A stretch of DNA of 22,384 bases from an uncultured Mycoplasmatota bacterium (GTDB lineage Bacteria > Bacillota_I > Bacilli_A > RF39 > UBA660). This document shows positions 6,402-13,920 of this stretch, one piece after another. The position numbers and the translations under genes are program-made. Where the stretch lies: assembly GCA_900543675.1 (NCBI GenBank), contig UQRY01000029.1:1-22384 (forward strand), in the 5' to 3' direction. The stretch's first letter is position 1. Each line of letters opens with the position of its first letter. Under the pieces are notes generated by a model. That model saw only the letters and a list, made by a program, of their open reading frames with translations. It did no database searches and had not been told where the DNA came from.

Positions 6402-7838
6402 ATGGTAGTGGAAAATGATTTTCACCCAATGTTAATGGATTCGATGTTAGAACAGCATAAGAAGATATTAATTGATTTTGTCAATAGTTTTTTAGCAACT
6501 TTCGATTGCCTGTCAAAAGATGAATTAATGGCAAGAATAAATAGATTAAACTATATTGGGTTTAGAAGAAAAGAAAATATAGATGAAAGCTGTGGGTATG
6601 CCGATGCAGAATTTAATAGCTCTACAAAAAGGATTATTATTTCTGATAAACATAAGAATTCGGATGCTAATATTATTAAATCGTTGTTGTATCATGAACT
6701 AATTCATGCTGCTTCATATCATAGTGAGAAAAATCTTGATTCTTGTTTTAATCAATACAATTTAAATAGAGTAGGGTTAAATAGAGAAATTGTTGAGTTT
6801 GATGCCAATTACGATGGACCTGGATTTGAGGAAGGAGAACTTCTTGAAGAAATAATGACTGAATACTATAATACATTTTTATTACAAAAGGAAGGAATTG
6901 ATTTTCAAGGTACTTCTGTTATTCAAAATTATTGTTTTGCTCAAGATTATGTAGAGTATCATGGTACAGGCTATTATAATATTGCTGCTCTTGGCCAGAT
7001 ATATGATTTTTTATTTGGTAAAGAAATATTATACGCAAAATTTCATGATGGTAATGAATTTAGAAAAAAATTCAATGATCTATTTGATAATACCGATATA
7101 TTTGCTGATAAGTTTAATGATGAAGGATTCAAGGTGCCAAGTTATTCAAAATTTGTCGCAGAGCGTGAGGTAATGGAAAGATATCGAACCGCTTGTAAAA
7201 TGTTTGTGAAATTATTTGAGAAAAAAAATATAAACAGTATAAATAGTATTGTTGATTTGTTTCAGAATAAAGACTTTGATACTTTTTTGAATATGCTTGT
7301 AAAGACAAGAGGTAAATTTGATGAAACAACGGAAATAAATGGAAAATTATATTTGCTGATTAAGGAATTTGAAGCTAATCTTGTATCTAGTTTGTTTGGC
7401 AATAAGATAGATGAAAAGGAGATAAAAACTTCGATATATTTGACTCTAGAAAAAATATATAGTGAAAACAACAATATTGATTTAGATAATATTCAATATT
7501 CTGTGTTTTATGATGGACGTTTTCATGGTATTTATTTAGTTGTTGGGGATGAGAAATATATCATTGATTTTAGAACTTTAAGTCAAGATATTGATTATGT
7601 GAAATTAAAAAATGTTTCAGAATGTGGCTTTTCTAAGGAAGATATAGAGCAGTGTTCTAAAGACTGTCATATGGATATATCTCATGCAAAAATTGCTAAC
7701 ATATTTAATCCGGTATCTATGAAAACATTTATAGAAAATGACGGTAAATTATATAATCATCATGGTGAAGAGATAGTTTTAGAAAGTTTGAAGAAGTATT
7801 CGACAGCTATTTCTGATAGTCAGTCACGTACCAAATAA
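6402..7838 (+). CDS. Cytosolic HExxH metallopeptidase-like protein, 478 aa
   Basis: A zinc-peptidase signature HELIH (residues 98-102) sits in a hydrophobic helix (LLYHELIHAASYH). About 50 residues later, EEGELLEEIMTEYY (143-156) supplies glutamates that could be the third zinc ligand, the gluzincin arrangement. The strand before it (RIIISD, 77-82) fits the edge strand of such enzymes. There is no signal peptide or membrane segment, so it should act inside the cell or leave by another route. The C-terminal 300 residues are mostly helical and charged, with a late beta region (YSVFYDGRFHGIYLVVGDEKYIIDF). I do not recognise the family. A second HExxH protein is at 20891, but the two share no obvious wider similarity by eye. 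Confidence 0.75.
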   Translation: MVVENDFHPMLMDSMLEQHKKILIDFVNSFLATFDCLSKDELMARINRLNYIGFRRKENIDESCGYADAEFNSSTKRIIISDKHKNSDANIIKSLLYHELIHAASYHSEKNLDSCFNQYNLNRVGLNREIVEFDANYDGPGFEEGELLEEIMTEYYNTFLLQKEGIDFQGTSVIQNYCFAQDYVEYHGTGYYNIAALGQIYDFLFGKEILYAKFHDGNEFRKKFNDLFDNTDIFADKFNDEGFKVPSYSKFVAEREVMERYRTACKMFVKLFEKKNINSINSIVDLFQNKDFDTFLNMLVKTRGKFDETTEINGKLYLLIKEFEANLVSSLFGNKIDEKEIKTSIYLTLEKIYSENNNIDLDNIQYSVFYDGRFHGIYLVVGDEKYIIDFRTLSQDIDYVKLKNVSECGFSKEDIEQCSKDCHMDISHAKIANIFNPVSMKTFIENDGKLYNHHGEEIVLESLKKYSTAISDSQSRTK

Positions 7839-7867
7839 AAATTTAACCTTATATTATTAAAATTTGA

Positions 7868-7889
7868 TATAATTCTATTAGGTGGTAAC
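7868..7889 (+). promoter_or_regulatory. Extended -10 plus shared leader before the 98-aa gene
   Basis: TGA-TATAAT (extended -10, TATAAT at 7868-7873) leads straight into TTAGGTGG and ATG 7890. From TATAAT onward, 20 of 22 bases match 6378-6399. The very short leader means control must act at the promoter rather than in an RNA leader. Confidence 0.6.
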
Positions 7890-8186
7890 ATGCATATTTC
7901 TTTAATTGAACAGTTTAAAATATTAGTATCTGGTTATTATGGGATAACGGAAATGGATGAGTATGATTTAAAAGTATATCTTTTAAAAGATATTGAGAAT
8001 TATATTCGTGATTTTTTGAAAGCTAATCCGATAGAAAACTTTGATTATAAGAAGAATGCGGAAGATATATTAGATCGTGTTTCTTTAAAAAGAAAATTAC
8101 AGGATAGTTTACTTGTTCTTCATTGGATTAATGCGCCGATTGAGATAGTGTTGTTGGTAAAGGCAAGATTAAAGAGCTTGTCTTAA
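7890..8186 (+). CDS. Small orphan protein, 98 aa
   Basis: It starts at ATG 7890 after AGGTGG (7879-7884). The product appears all-helical and amphipathic, with a charged middle (KKNAEDILDRVSLKRKL) and a hydrophobic C-terminal helix (IEIVLLVKARLKSL). There is no signal peptide and no motif I recognise. Because it shares a promoter/leader with the HExxH gene just upstream, the two may be co-regulated or functionally paired. It ends at a two-way terminator facing the minus-strand glycosyltransferase. Confidence 0.6.
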   Translation: MHISLIEQFKILVSGYYGITEMDEYDLKVYLLKDIENYIRDFLKANPIENFDYKKNAEDILDRVSLKRKLQDSLLVLHWINAPIEIVLLVKARLKSLS

Positions 8187-8199
8187 ATGATAGATGGGT

Positions 8200-8235
8200 A
8201 AAAGAAGTGGTTATAAACGTTTTTCCACTTCTTTT
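8200..8235. terminator. Bidirectional terminator between convergent genes
   Basis: AAAAGAAGTGG (8200-8210) pairs perfectly with CCACTTCTTTT (8225-8235). It serves the plus-strand 98-aa gene and the minus-strand glycosyltransferase, whose last codons lie inside the stem-loop. Confidence 0.75.
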
Positions 8236-9314
8236 AGTTTGCTTTCGATTAGTTTTTTGTTTTCTAATAATCGCTTTTCTTGGGGCGATTTTTCTATGGC
8301 TTTATTTACGTATATGAGGGATTTCTGATATTGTTGTTGATAATATGTGCTGATAGAGAGTAAATCATATATAGTATGATCCCAGCTGAATGGTTCATTG
8401 ATATATGTTTTTTGATGAGTGGTAATTTTTAAGGCGTTTAGACAGTCTTCTTCTACTTTAGGCCAATTTTGTTGTTGATATTCAAGTAGCGCACTTTCTA
8501 CATAAGGATCTCTTAGATAAGGAGCTTCTTGAATCGCTTTTTGTAGCCACATTCTAGCTTCTTCTATTCTGTTTAGATGAGTGTAACACCTCGCGATAAA
8601 ACGCATTGATGCTGAACGTTCATCTTTCCAAGTTGCTTTTTCTAAGCTAAGGTGTCTAATTAAGGTATCGATTGCTTGATTCCATTTTCCGTAATACATG
8701 TATTCTCGCCCTAAGTAATGCATATTTCTGTCGTCGGTTGGGTCTTCTTCAACAGATAATTCCAGTAATGGTAGATAAGAACTACGAGATTTTTTTGAGT
8801 CAGGATAATGGTTTAAAGTCATTGTCGGAATGATAATTTTGTTTTCTTGTTGTTTTCCAATATAAGAAAGTACTTCATGGACAGGGTGTGTCCATTTGTA
8901 ATCATTTCTTGTGTGTATTTTTTCAATATAGAAGTTGACAATTGGCTTGTTGTTTTCGTCTAGGCTCCAATTGTAGTTATAAAGAGCGCGAGTAGTTTCT
9001 TTTTGCCAAGCTTTTTCTAATTCCTCTCTCCATCCTGGTACAAAGACTTCGTCTAAATCGGTACAGATACAGATATCGGCGTCTTTTGGTACCATTTCTA
9101 AAGATTGATTTCGTGCCTCGTCAAAGCGCCAAGGAGTAATCGTTTTGCTTTTGACGGTTACATGATGCTTCTTTAGCTTTTTTACTGTGTTATCATGAGA
9201 ACCAGTATCTAGTACGTATATACCATCTGCTTCTTGCATAGAGTTTACCCATCTATCGACAAATTTTTCTTCATTTTTAGAAATCGCATAGACATATACT
9301 TTATATTTTCCCAT
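8211..9314 (-). CDS. SgtA-like family 2 glycosyltransferase with TPR repeats
   Basis: The N-terminal GT-A domain has the start YVYAISKNEEKFVDRWV, the LDTGSHDNT loop and the metal-binding TDLDE (DLD at 86-88). From about residue 190 to 360 there are TPR-like helical repeats (NMHYLGREYMYYGKWNQAI, RFIARCYTHLNRIEEARMW, YYQQQYQKSLIYVNKAIE). This GT2-TPR layout is like enzymes encoded next to collagen-like spore or surface proteins, such as SgtA beside BclA3 in Clostridioides difficile. Here it lies 18 bp downstream of a collagen-like gene on the same strand, so it most likely glycosylates threonines of GPT repeats. If the collagen gene was split, this gene has lost its original promoter. Confidence 0.85.
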   Translation of the reverse strand: MGKYKVYVYAISKNEEKFVDRWVNSMQEADGIYVLDTGSHDNTVKKLKKHHVTVKSKTITPWRFDEARNQSLEMVPKDADICICTDLDEVFVPGWREELEKAWQKETTRALYNYNWSLDENNKPIVNFYIEKIHTRNDYKWTHPVHEVLSYIGKQQENKIIIPTMTLNHYPDSKKSRSSYLPLLELSVEEDPTDDRNMHYLGREYMYYGKWNQAIDTLIRHLSLEKATWKDERSASMRFIARCYTHLNRIEEARMWLQKAIQEAPYLRDPYVESALLEYQQQNWPKVEEDCLNALKITTHQKTYINEPFSWDHTIYDLLSISTYYQQQYQKSLIYVNKAIEKSPQEKRLLENKKLIESKLKEVEKRL

Positions 9315-9332
9315 ATTATGGACCTCTTTCTA

Positions 9333-9926
9333 TTAGTTTTGAGCATTTCTGATGATAGATATGGAAGCTGAATAAGTTCCATTTTTTACTAGATCAAATG
9401 GAATTACAGAACTGTTGATTAATCGGAAAGTACTGTTTGCTGCTGCTGTAAATACGGCATTTCCATTTACGGTAGCGGTAGCGTTTTGTGCTAGTGAATT
9501 GTGTGAAGATGATGAGGAGATCAAGATTGCAGCTGGTGCTATTTGATTAAGAGTAATGATAACTGGTGCGGTAGTTGGGGTAGTGATCGCTTTATGTCCA
9601 CTGCTGTTTTTAACGTTAGCCCACCAATGGATGATGTATTGGCCGGCTTGTAAAATAGTAAATACGCCATTTACAGGATTATAGTTAACATTACTGCTTA
9701 AGTTTGTTGTTGTGAATAGGATTGGGTTACCGGTATTTACAGTACTAGTTGTTTCATCATGAGCCATTAGAGCAGCTGTAGTTATTGTTGGAGTAGCACC
9801 CGTTGCTCCTGTTGCGCCACTTGGCCCTGTAGGTCCAGTAGGTCCTGTTGGTCCAGTCAAACCTGTCGCACCAGTAGGTCCACTAGGTCCAGTTGGTGCG
9901 TATCGGAATTTCTTTTTAGACGTCAA
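9333..9926 (-). CDS. Collagen-like BclA-type protein, C-terminal portion
   Basis: Residues 12-45 are Gly-x-y triplets rich in GPT, GAT and GPS, which form a collagen-like triple helix with threonines available for O-glycosylation. Residues about 46-197 form a Ser/Thr/Asn-rich beta domain (VFTILQAGQYIIHWWANV, STFRLINSS, SASISIIRN), like the trimeric C1q/TNF-like end of BclA. The start is poor: the only candidate in this frame is TTG 9926, with no ribosome site and with the metal-operon promoter immediately upstream. The basic first residues (TSKKKFRYA) do not look like an exosporium leader. It may be the 3' half of a gene whose 5' half lies at 17743 downward. Confidence 0.8.
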   Translation of the reverse strand: MTSKKKFRYAPTGPSGPTGATGLTGPTGPTGPTGPSGATGATGATPTITTAALMAHDETTSTVNTGNPILFTTTNLSSNVNYNPVNGVFTILQAGQYIIHWWANVKNSSGHKAITTPTTAPVIITLNQIAPAAILISSSSSHNSLAQNATATVNGNAVFTAAANSTFRLINSSVIPFDLVKNGTYSASISIIRNAQN

Positions 9927-9938
9927 GTGAAAAAAAAG

Positions 9939-9948
9939 TTTTATATGT
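9939..9948 (+). repeat. 10-bp direct repeat, left copy
   Basis: TTTTATATGT lies exactly between the collagen C-terminal half and the metal-operon promoter. The same ten bases recur at 17470-17479, between the copper-operon terminator and the other collagen half. It could be a target-site duplication or the site of a recombination event; chance in A/T-rich DNA is possible. Confidence 0.45.
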
Positions 9949-9950
9949 TC

Positions 9951-9980
9951 TTGACAATTGAATTACTGTTCAACTATAAT
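9951..9980 (+). promoter_or_regulatory. Promoter of the cad/zia-type metal operon
   Basis: TTGACA (9951-9956) and TATAAT (9975-9980) both match consensus, with an 18-bp spacer. Within the spacer, TTGAATTACTGTTCAA (9958-9973) forms a second operator-like inverted repeat. Confidence 0.85.
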
Positions 9981-9988
9981 TTAAATAG

Positions 9989-10004
9989 TTGAATAATTAT
10001 TCAA
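9989..10004. promoter_or_regulatory. ArsR/SmtB-family operator
   Basis: TTGAATAATTATTCAA is a perfect 16-bp palindrome just downstream of the -10 box, close to the 12-2-12 operators bound by SmtB, CzrA and CadC. The regulator bound here would block transcription until Zn, Cd or Pb displaces it. Confidence 0.8.
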
Positions 10005-10038
10005 TTGATGATGTAGACTAAAAAGGAGATATGAATAT

Positions 10039-10401
10039 ATGACAAGAAATGAATTTATCTGTGATTGTAATGTGATTCATCAAGAAGCAGTAGATAAAGT
10101 ATTATCGAAGTTACCTAATGAAGATACTTTTAATCGGCTAGCTGATTTATATAAATTAATTGGTGATACGACGAGATGTCGAATCTTATTTGCTCTTGAT
10201 CAGGATGAAATGTGTGTTTGTGATTTAGCTAATGTTTTAAATATGACTAAGTCTTCCATATCTCATCAATTGGCTGTATTAAGGAGAAGTGGTATTGTTA
10301 AATGTCGAAGAAATGGTAAGGAAGTTTACTATACTTTAGATGATGATCATATCGTAAAATTATTTGAAATTGGATTAGAACATATTAATCATAAAGGATA
10401 A
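10039..10401 (+). CDS. cadC: CadC/CzrA-type metal-sensing repressor
   Basis: This is an ArsR/SmtB winged-helix repressor of 120 aa with the recognition helix KSSISHQLAVLRRSG. Both known metal sites of the family appear. Cys8 and Cys10 with Cys59-x-Cys61 (CVCDLAN) resemble the CadC alpha3N site. Asp102, His104, His115 and His118 match the spacing of the CzrA alpha5 zinc site (D-x-H ... H-x2-H). It should repress its own operon and release DNA on Cd, Pb or Zn. GGAG at 10025-10028 serves ATG 10039; the ATG at 10031 meets a stop after three codons. The symbol reflects the site pattern and could equally be czrA or ziaR. Confidence 0.9.
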   Translation: MTRNEFICDCNVIHQEAVDKVLSKLPNEDTFNRLADLYKLIGDTTRCRILFALDQDEMCVCDLANVLNMTKSSISHQLAVLRRSGIVKCRRNGKEVYYTLDDDHIVKLFEIGLEHINHKG

Positions 10402-10412
10402 GGAGGGATATT

Positions 10413-10637
10413 ATGAAAAAATGTAAATTTAAAATAACTGGATTAGATTGTGCTGCTTGTGCGAGTCATTTAGAAGATAAGTTACAGAAAATAGATGGTG
10501 TAGAGGATGTTAGTATTTCTTTTATGACAGAGAAATTTTCCTTTTCTTGTCAAGAAGATCGTAAAGAGGAGATTTTAAAGATAATAAAAAAGGTTATTCA
10601 TAAGGAAGAACCTGATGTAGAAATCGAGGAAGTATAA
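10413..10637 (+). CDS. Free heavy-metal-associated (HMA) domain protein, 74 aa
   Basis: It is a single ferredoxin-like HMA domain with the metal-binding loop GLDCAAC (CAAC, residues 13-16). Most Zn/Cd ATPases carry this domain at their own N-terminus. Here it is a separate gene overlapping the ATPase start by one base (TAATG), so the two are made together. It probably delivers metal to, or regulates, the pump. The C-terminal tail is Glu-rich (EEPDVEIEEV) and could add ligands. AGGAGGG at 10401-10407 is the ribosome site. Confidence 0.9.
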   Translation: MKKCKFKITGLDCAACASHLEDKLQKIDGVEDVSISFMTEKFSFSCQEDRKEEILKIIKKVIHKEEPDVEIEEV

Positions 10638-12490
10638 TGAATAAAAAAATGAAAAAGAAACTAGGATTAATTATTAGTGCGTCAATATTTTTTGTGATAG
10701 CTTTTTGTTGCCCACTAGATTGGATTATATTAAAAAATAGTTTATTTGTTGTTTCTTATTTATTGGTTGGCTTTGAAATTTTAAGAAAAGCTGCTCGTAA
10801 TATTGTAAATGGTCATGTGTTTGATGAAAACTTTTTAATGACCGTTGCTACTCTTGGTGCTTTTGGAATTGGGGAGATAGAAGAAGCAGTAGCTGTTATG
10901 TTGTTTTATCAAGTTGGTGAATTTTTCCAGAGCTATGCTGTTGATAAGTCTAGAAAGTCCATTACTGCTTTGATGGATATTCGTCCAGATTACGCCAATG
11001 TGTATCGTAATAAGGAAATTCTTAAAGTGGATCCTGATGAAGTGAATGTAGGGGAAATTATTTTAATTAAGCCTGGTGAAAAGGTACCTTTGGATGGAAA
11101 TGTAGTAGAAGGTGAAGGAATGCTTAATACTCTTGCGCTTACCGGAGAAGCCATGCCTAGACATGTTAAAAAGGATGATTCAGTATTCAGTGGATGTATC
11201 AGTATGGATGCTACATTAAAATTAAAGGTAGAAAAAGAATTTTCAGAGTCCACAGTGAGTAAAATTTTAGAATTGGTAGAAAATGCTAGTAGTAGGAAAT
11301 CAAAATCAGAAAATTTTATCAGTAAGTTTGCGAAATTTTATACTCCAATTGTCGTTGGTATAGCGGTATTACTTGCTCTTCTTCCGCCTATGTTTTTGGG
11401 CTGGGATACATTTTCTACTTGGCTTTATCGTGCTTTATCTTTCTTAGTGGTTTCGTGTCCGTGTGCATTAGTGATTTCCATTCCTCTTTCTTTTTTTGGC
11501 GGAATTGGTGCTGCTGCTAAACGGGGAATTTTGGTAAAGGGTAGTAATTATCTTGAAGCATTATCAAAAACAGAGTTAGTTATTTGTGATAAAACAGGAA
11601 CATTAACCGAAGGTGTATTCAAGGTTCAAGAAATTGACGGAGTAGGCTATTCTGATCAAGATGTCTTAAAGTATGCTGCTTACGCAGAGTATTATTCTCT
11701 TCATCCAATTTCTCTTTCTTTAAAGGAAGCTTACGGGAAGGAAATTGACGATAAGTTGATAACTAAAAATAAAGAGTTGTCTGGAAAAGGCGTTTATTCT
11801 GTGGTAGACGGGAAAAAAATTTTAGTTGGTAACGATAAGTTGATGGAAGAGTATCATATTTCTTATACGAAAAATCATAAAGTGGGAACAATCATTTATG
11901 TTGCTATCGATTCTCAATTTGCTGGTTCTATTGTGATTAGTGATAAAATTAAAGAAGATGCTTATTTAGCTATGGAACAGTTTAGAAAAAATCAAGTTCA
12001 AAAAGTCGTAATGTTGACAGGAGATAAAGAAAACATTAGTAAAAGTGTTGCTAAAAAATTAGGAATTGATGAATATCATGCTGAACTTTTACCTCAAGAA
12101 AAGGTGAAGTTAGTAGAAAAATATATGTCTGAAAAAAGTGCGGATGGGAAACTAGTGTTTGTAGGGGATGGCATTAATGATGCGCCAGTCTTGGCTTATG
12201 CCGATATTGGAATTTCGATGGGCGGTTTAGGAAGTGATGCTGCAATCGAAGCTTCTGATGTGGTTATTATGACTGATCAGCCTTCTTTAATTAGTGAAGC
12301 CATTCAAATTTCTCATCAAACGATGCGAATTGTAAAAGAGAATATTGTTTTTGCGATTACCGTTAAGATTGTTGTTTTACTTTTAAGTGCTTTTGGTTTA
12401 GCGACAATGTGGGCTGCAGTATTTGCTGATGTTGGCGTTTCCGTTATTGCGATTTTAAATGCTCTTCGTATTTTAAGAATAAAGAAGTAA
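10637..12490 (+). CDS. cadA: Zn/Cd/Pb-translocating P1B-type ATPase (ZntA/CadA-like)
   Basis: This 617-aa membrane pump exports divalent soft metals using ATP. The key motifs are TGEAMP (169-174), the transmembrane CPC (274-276), the phosphorylated Asp318 in DKTGTLT, the HP pair (356-357), TGD (461-463) and GDGIND (510-515). An Asp in the last membrane helix (D598, FADVGV) is the mark of the P1B-2 (Zn/Cd/Pb) class. It lacks an N-terminal HMA domain, which is supplied by the preceding gene. It is the third gene of a metal-induced operon with cadC. Confidence 0.93.
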   Translation: MNKKMKKKLGLIISASIFFVIAFCCPLDWIILKNSLFVVSYLLVGFEILRKAARNIVNGHVFDENFLMTVATLGAFGIGEIEEAVAVMLFYQVGEFFQSYAVDKSRKSITALMDIRPDYANVYRNKEILKVDPDEVNVGEIILIKPGEKVPLDGNVVEGEGMLNTLALTGEAMPRHVKKDDSVFSGCISMDATLKLKVEKEFSESTVSKILELVENASSRKSKSENFISKFAKFYTPIVVGIAVLLALLPPMFLGWDTFSTWLYRALSFLVVSCPCALVISIPLSFFGGIGAAAKRGILVKGSNYLEALSKTELVICDKTGTLTEGVFKVQEIDGVGYSDQDVLKYAAYAEYYSLHPISLSLKEAYGKEIDDKLITKNKELSGKGVYSVVDGKKILVGNDKLMEEYHISYTKNHKVGTIIYVAIDSQFAGSIVISDKIKEDAYLAMEQFRKNQVQKVVMLTGDKENISKSVAKKLGIDEYHAELLPQEKVKLVEKYMSEKSADGKLVFVGDGINDAPVLAYADIGISMGGLGSDAAIEASDVVIMTDQPSLISEAIQISHQTMRIVKENIVFAITVKIVVLLLSAFGLATMWAAVFADVGVSVIAILNALRILRIKK

Positions 12491-12549
12491 GTTAGTTACA
12501 TAGTAAAATGCAAGTTTTATAAGCCCAACTTTTTCTTTTTTTCTATTTA

Positions 12550-12584
12550 TGGTATAATAAGCCCGCATTAGGTGAACTAGGTGG
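12550..12584 (+). promoter_or_regulatory. Extended -10 promoter and ribosome site of the repeat protein
   Basis: TGG-TATAAT (TATAAT at 12553-12558) is an extended -10. AGGTGG (12579-12584) is the ribosome site for ATG 12593, which rules out the upstream GTG at 12581 as the start. No clear -35 or terminator separates it from the ATPase gene; only a weak AAGTT/AACTT pairing lies at about 12513-12531. Confidence 0.6.
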
Positions 12585-12592
12585 TGAATAAA

Positions 12593-13606
12593 ATGAAGGT
12601 CACAGAAGAAGAATATCGAGAAGCTTTAGAAAAATGGAAGAAGGAAAATCCCGATAAAGAATATGGCGAAATTTCTCAAAGAGCTGTAGTAGAAGTAAAT
12701 GGAAAACAAATTCATATTGGTAAGAGAATCTGTAGAATAAGATACAGTTTAGATAATTTGGATGAAGATACTCGTAAGTATTGGGAATCCAAAGGAGTGC
12801 TTAATAATAAACGGACTAGTGAACAGGAATACCGTGAGGCTTTAGAAATATGGAAAAAGGAAAATCCCGGCAAAGGATATAGAGATATCCCTTCTAAGGC
12901 TGTAGTTAAGGTGAATGGGAAAGAAATTAGAATTGGTGTAAAAATCAGTACGATGAGAGCTTGCGTAGATAAATTAGATGAAGATGTTCGTAGATATTGG
13001 GAATCCAAAGGGGTATTGGAATGGAAAAAAAGTAGAGTTACTGAAGAAGAATATCGGGAAGCACTAGAGATATGGAAGAGAGAAAATCCCAATAAAGAAT
13101 ATAGTGAAATTTCTCAAAAGACGATAGTAGAATTAAACGGAAAACGAATTAGGATTGGTATGAGAATAAGCACAATGAAAATTTGTATGGATCAGTTGGT
13201 CGAAGATACTCGTAGGTATTGGGAAGCTAAGGGAGTGCTTGATAGTAAAAGAATTAGTGAAGAGGAGTACCGAGAAGCTTTGGAAATATGGAAAAAGAAA
13301 AACCCTGATAAAGAATATAGTGATATTCCTCTTAGAGAAGTAATAGAAGTAAATGGAAAATCAATCCAAATTGGTAGGCGAATCGATACCATGAAAGCTA
13401 ATTTAGATCAATTGGATGAGGATGTTCGTAAATATTGGGAATTAAAAGGTGTACTAGAATCAAAAAGAAGTAGAGTTACTGAAGAAGAGTATCGAGAAGC
13501 TTTGGAAATATGGAAGAAGGAAAATCCAGATAAAGAATATAGAGATATCCCTTTTAAGGCTGCAGTTGTGGTAAATGGAAAAAAATTAGGATTGGTGCGA
13601 GAATAA
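12593..13606 (+). CDS. Tandem ~70-aa repeat protein, N-terminal part (frameshifted gene)
   Basis: It carries four complete repeats and the first half of a fifth. The repeat consensus begins EEEYREALEIWKKENPDKEY and continues with xDIP, VNGKxIRIGxRISTM, LDEDxRxYWESKGVL. Aromatic residues, the nGxxIG turn and the closing YW..KGV recall helicase-associated (HA, PF03457) domains, small helical units thought to bind nucleic acid. That likeness is by eye only. At a run of seven A (13579-13585) one base is missing relative to every other repeat, so this frame ends at 13606. Adding one base makes 12593-15003 an exact 803-aa gene. It lies between the two metal pumps but shows no metal motif. Confidence 0.75.
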   Translation: MKVTEEEYREALEKWKKENPDKEYGEISQRAVVEVNGKQIHIGKRICRIRYSLDNLDEDTRKYWESKGVLNNKRTSEQEYREALEIWKKENPGKGYRDIPSKAVVKVNGKEIRIGVKISTMRACVDKLDEDVRRYWESKGVLEWKKSRVTEEEYREALEIWKRENPNKEYSEISQKTIVELNGKRIRIGMRISTMKICMDQLVEDTRRYWEAKGVLDSKRISEEEYREALEIWKKKNPDKEYSDIPLREVIEVNGKSIQIGRRIDTMKANLDQLDEDVRKYWELKGVLESKRSRVTEEEYREALEIWKKENPDKEYRDIPFKAAVVVNGKKLGLVRE

Positions 13607-13920
13607 ACACTATGAAACGTGATCCAAGTAAATTAGATGAAAATGTTCGTAACTACTGGGAATCAAAAGGTGTCCTAGCTGGTAAACGTTTAATGGCAAC
13701 AGAAGAAGAATACCGTGAAGCTTTTGAACTATGGAAGATGGAAAATCCTGATAAAGAGTATTGGGAAATACCTGTTAGAACAGTGGTAGAAATTAATGGT
13801 CAAAAAATCAATATAGGTGAGAGAATTAAAGATTTAAAAAGAGGAAAAATTAAGCTGGATTCTGATACTAAAAAATATTATGAAGAAAGAGGAATTTTTG
13901 ATTCTAAAGAGAAATTGATA
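12593..13920 (+). repeat. Six tandem coding repeats of ~70 aa
   Basis: The repeat starts fall near 12600, 12815, 13038, 13253, 13476 and 13695. The first five are close copies at the protein level, while the sixth is more divergent (IKDLKRG, YYEERGIF). Linkers alternate between a longer form (KKSR or KRSR) and a shorter form (KR), suggesting the array grew by duplication of units or of pairs. Confidence 0.8.

Noticed and set aside
6961..7474. Small frames on both strands within the 478-aa gene
   Set aside because: They overlap a longer frame with a clear catalytic motif and promoter. Their translations are low-complexity.
10990..11253. Minus-strand frame inside the Zn/Cd ATPase
   Set aside because: It is antisense to the conserved TGEAMP region of a well-identified pump. 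There is no ribosome site or motif.
12712..13392. Minus-strand frames across the tandem-repeat gene
   Set aside because: They repeat with the same period as the coding repeats and mirror them, as expected for antisense shadows.
12593..13920. Possible CRISPR-like array because of the regular period
   Set aside because: The ~215-bp period is protein-coding, with changes mostly keeping amino acids. There are no short identical repeats with unique spacers.
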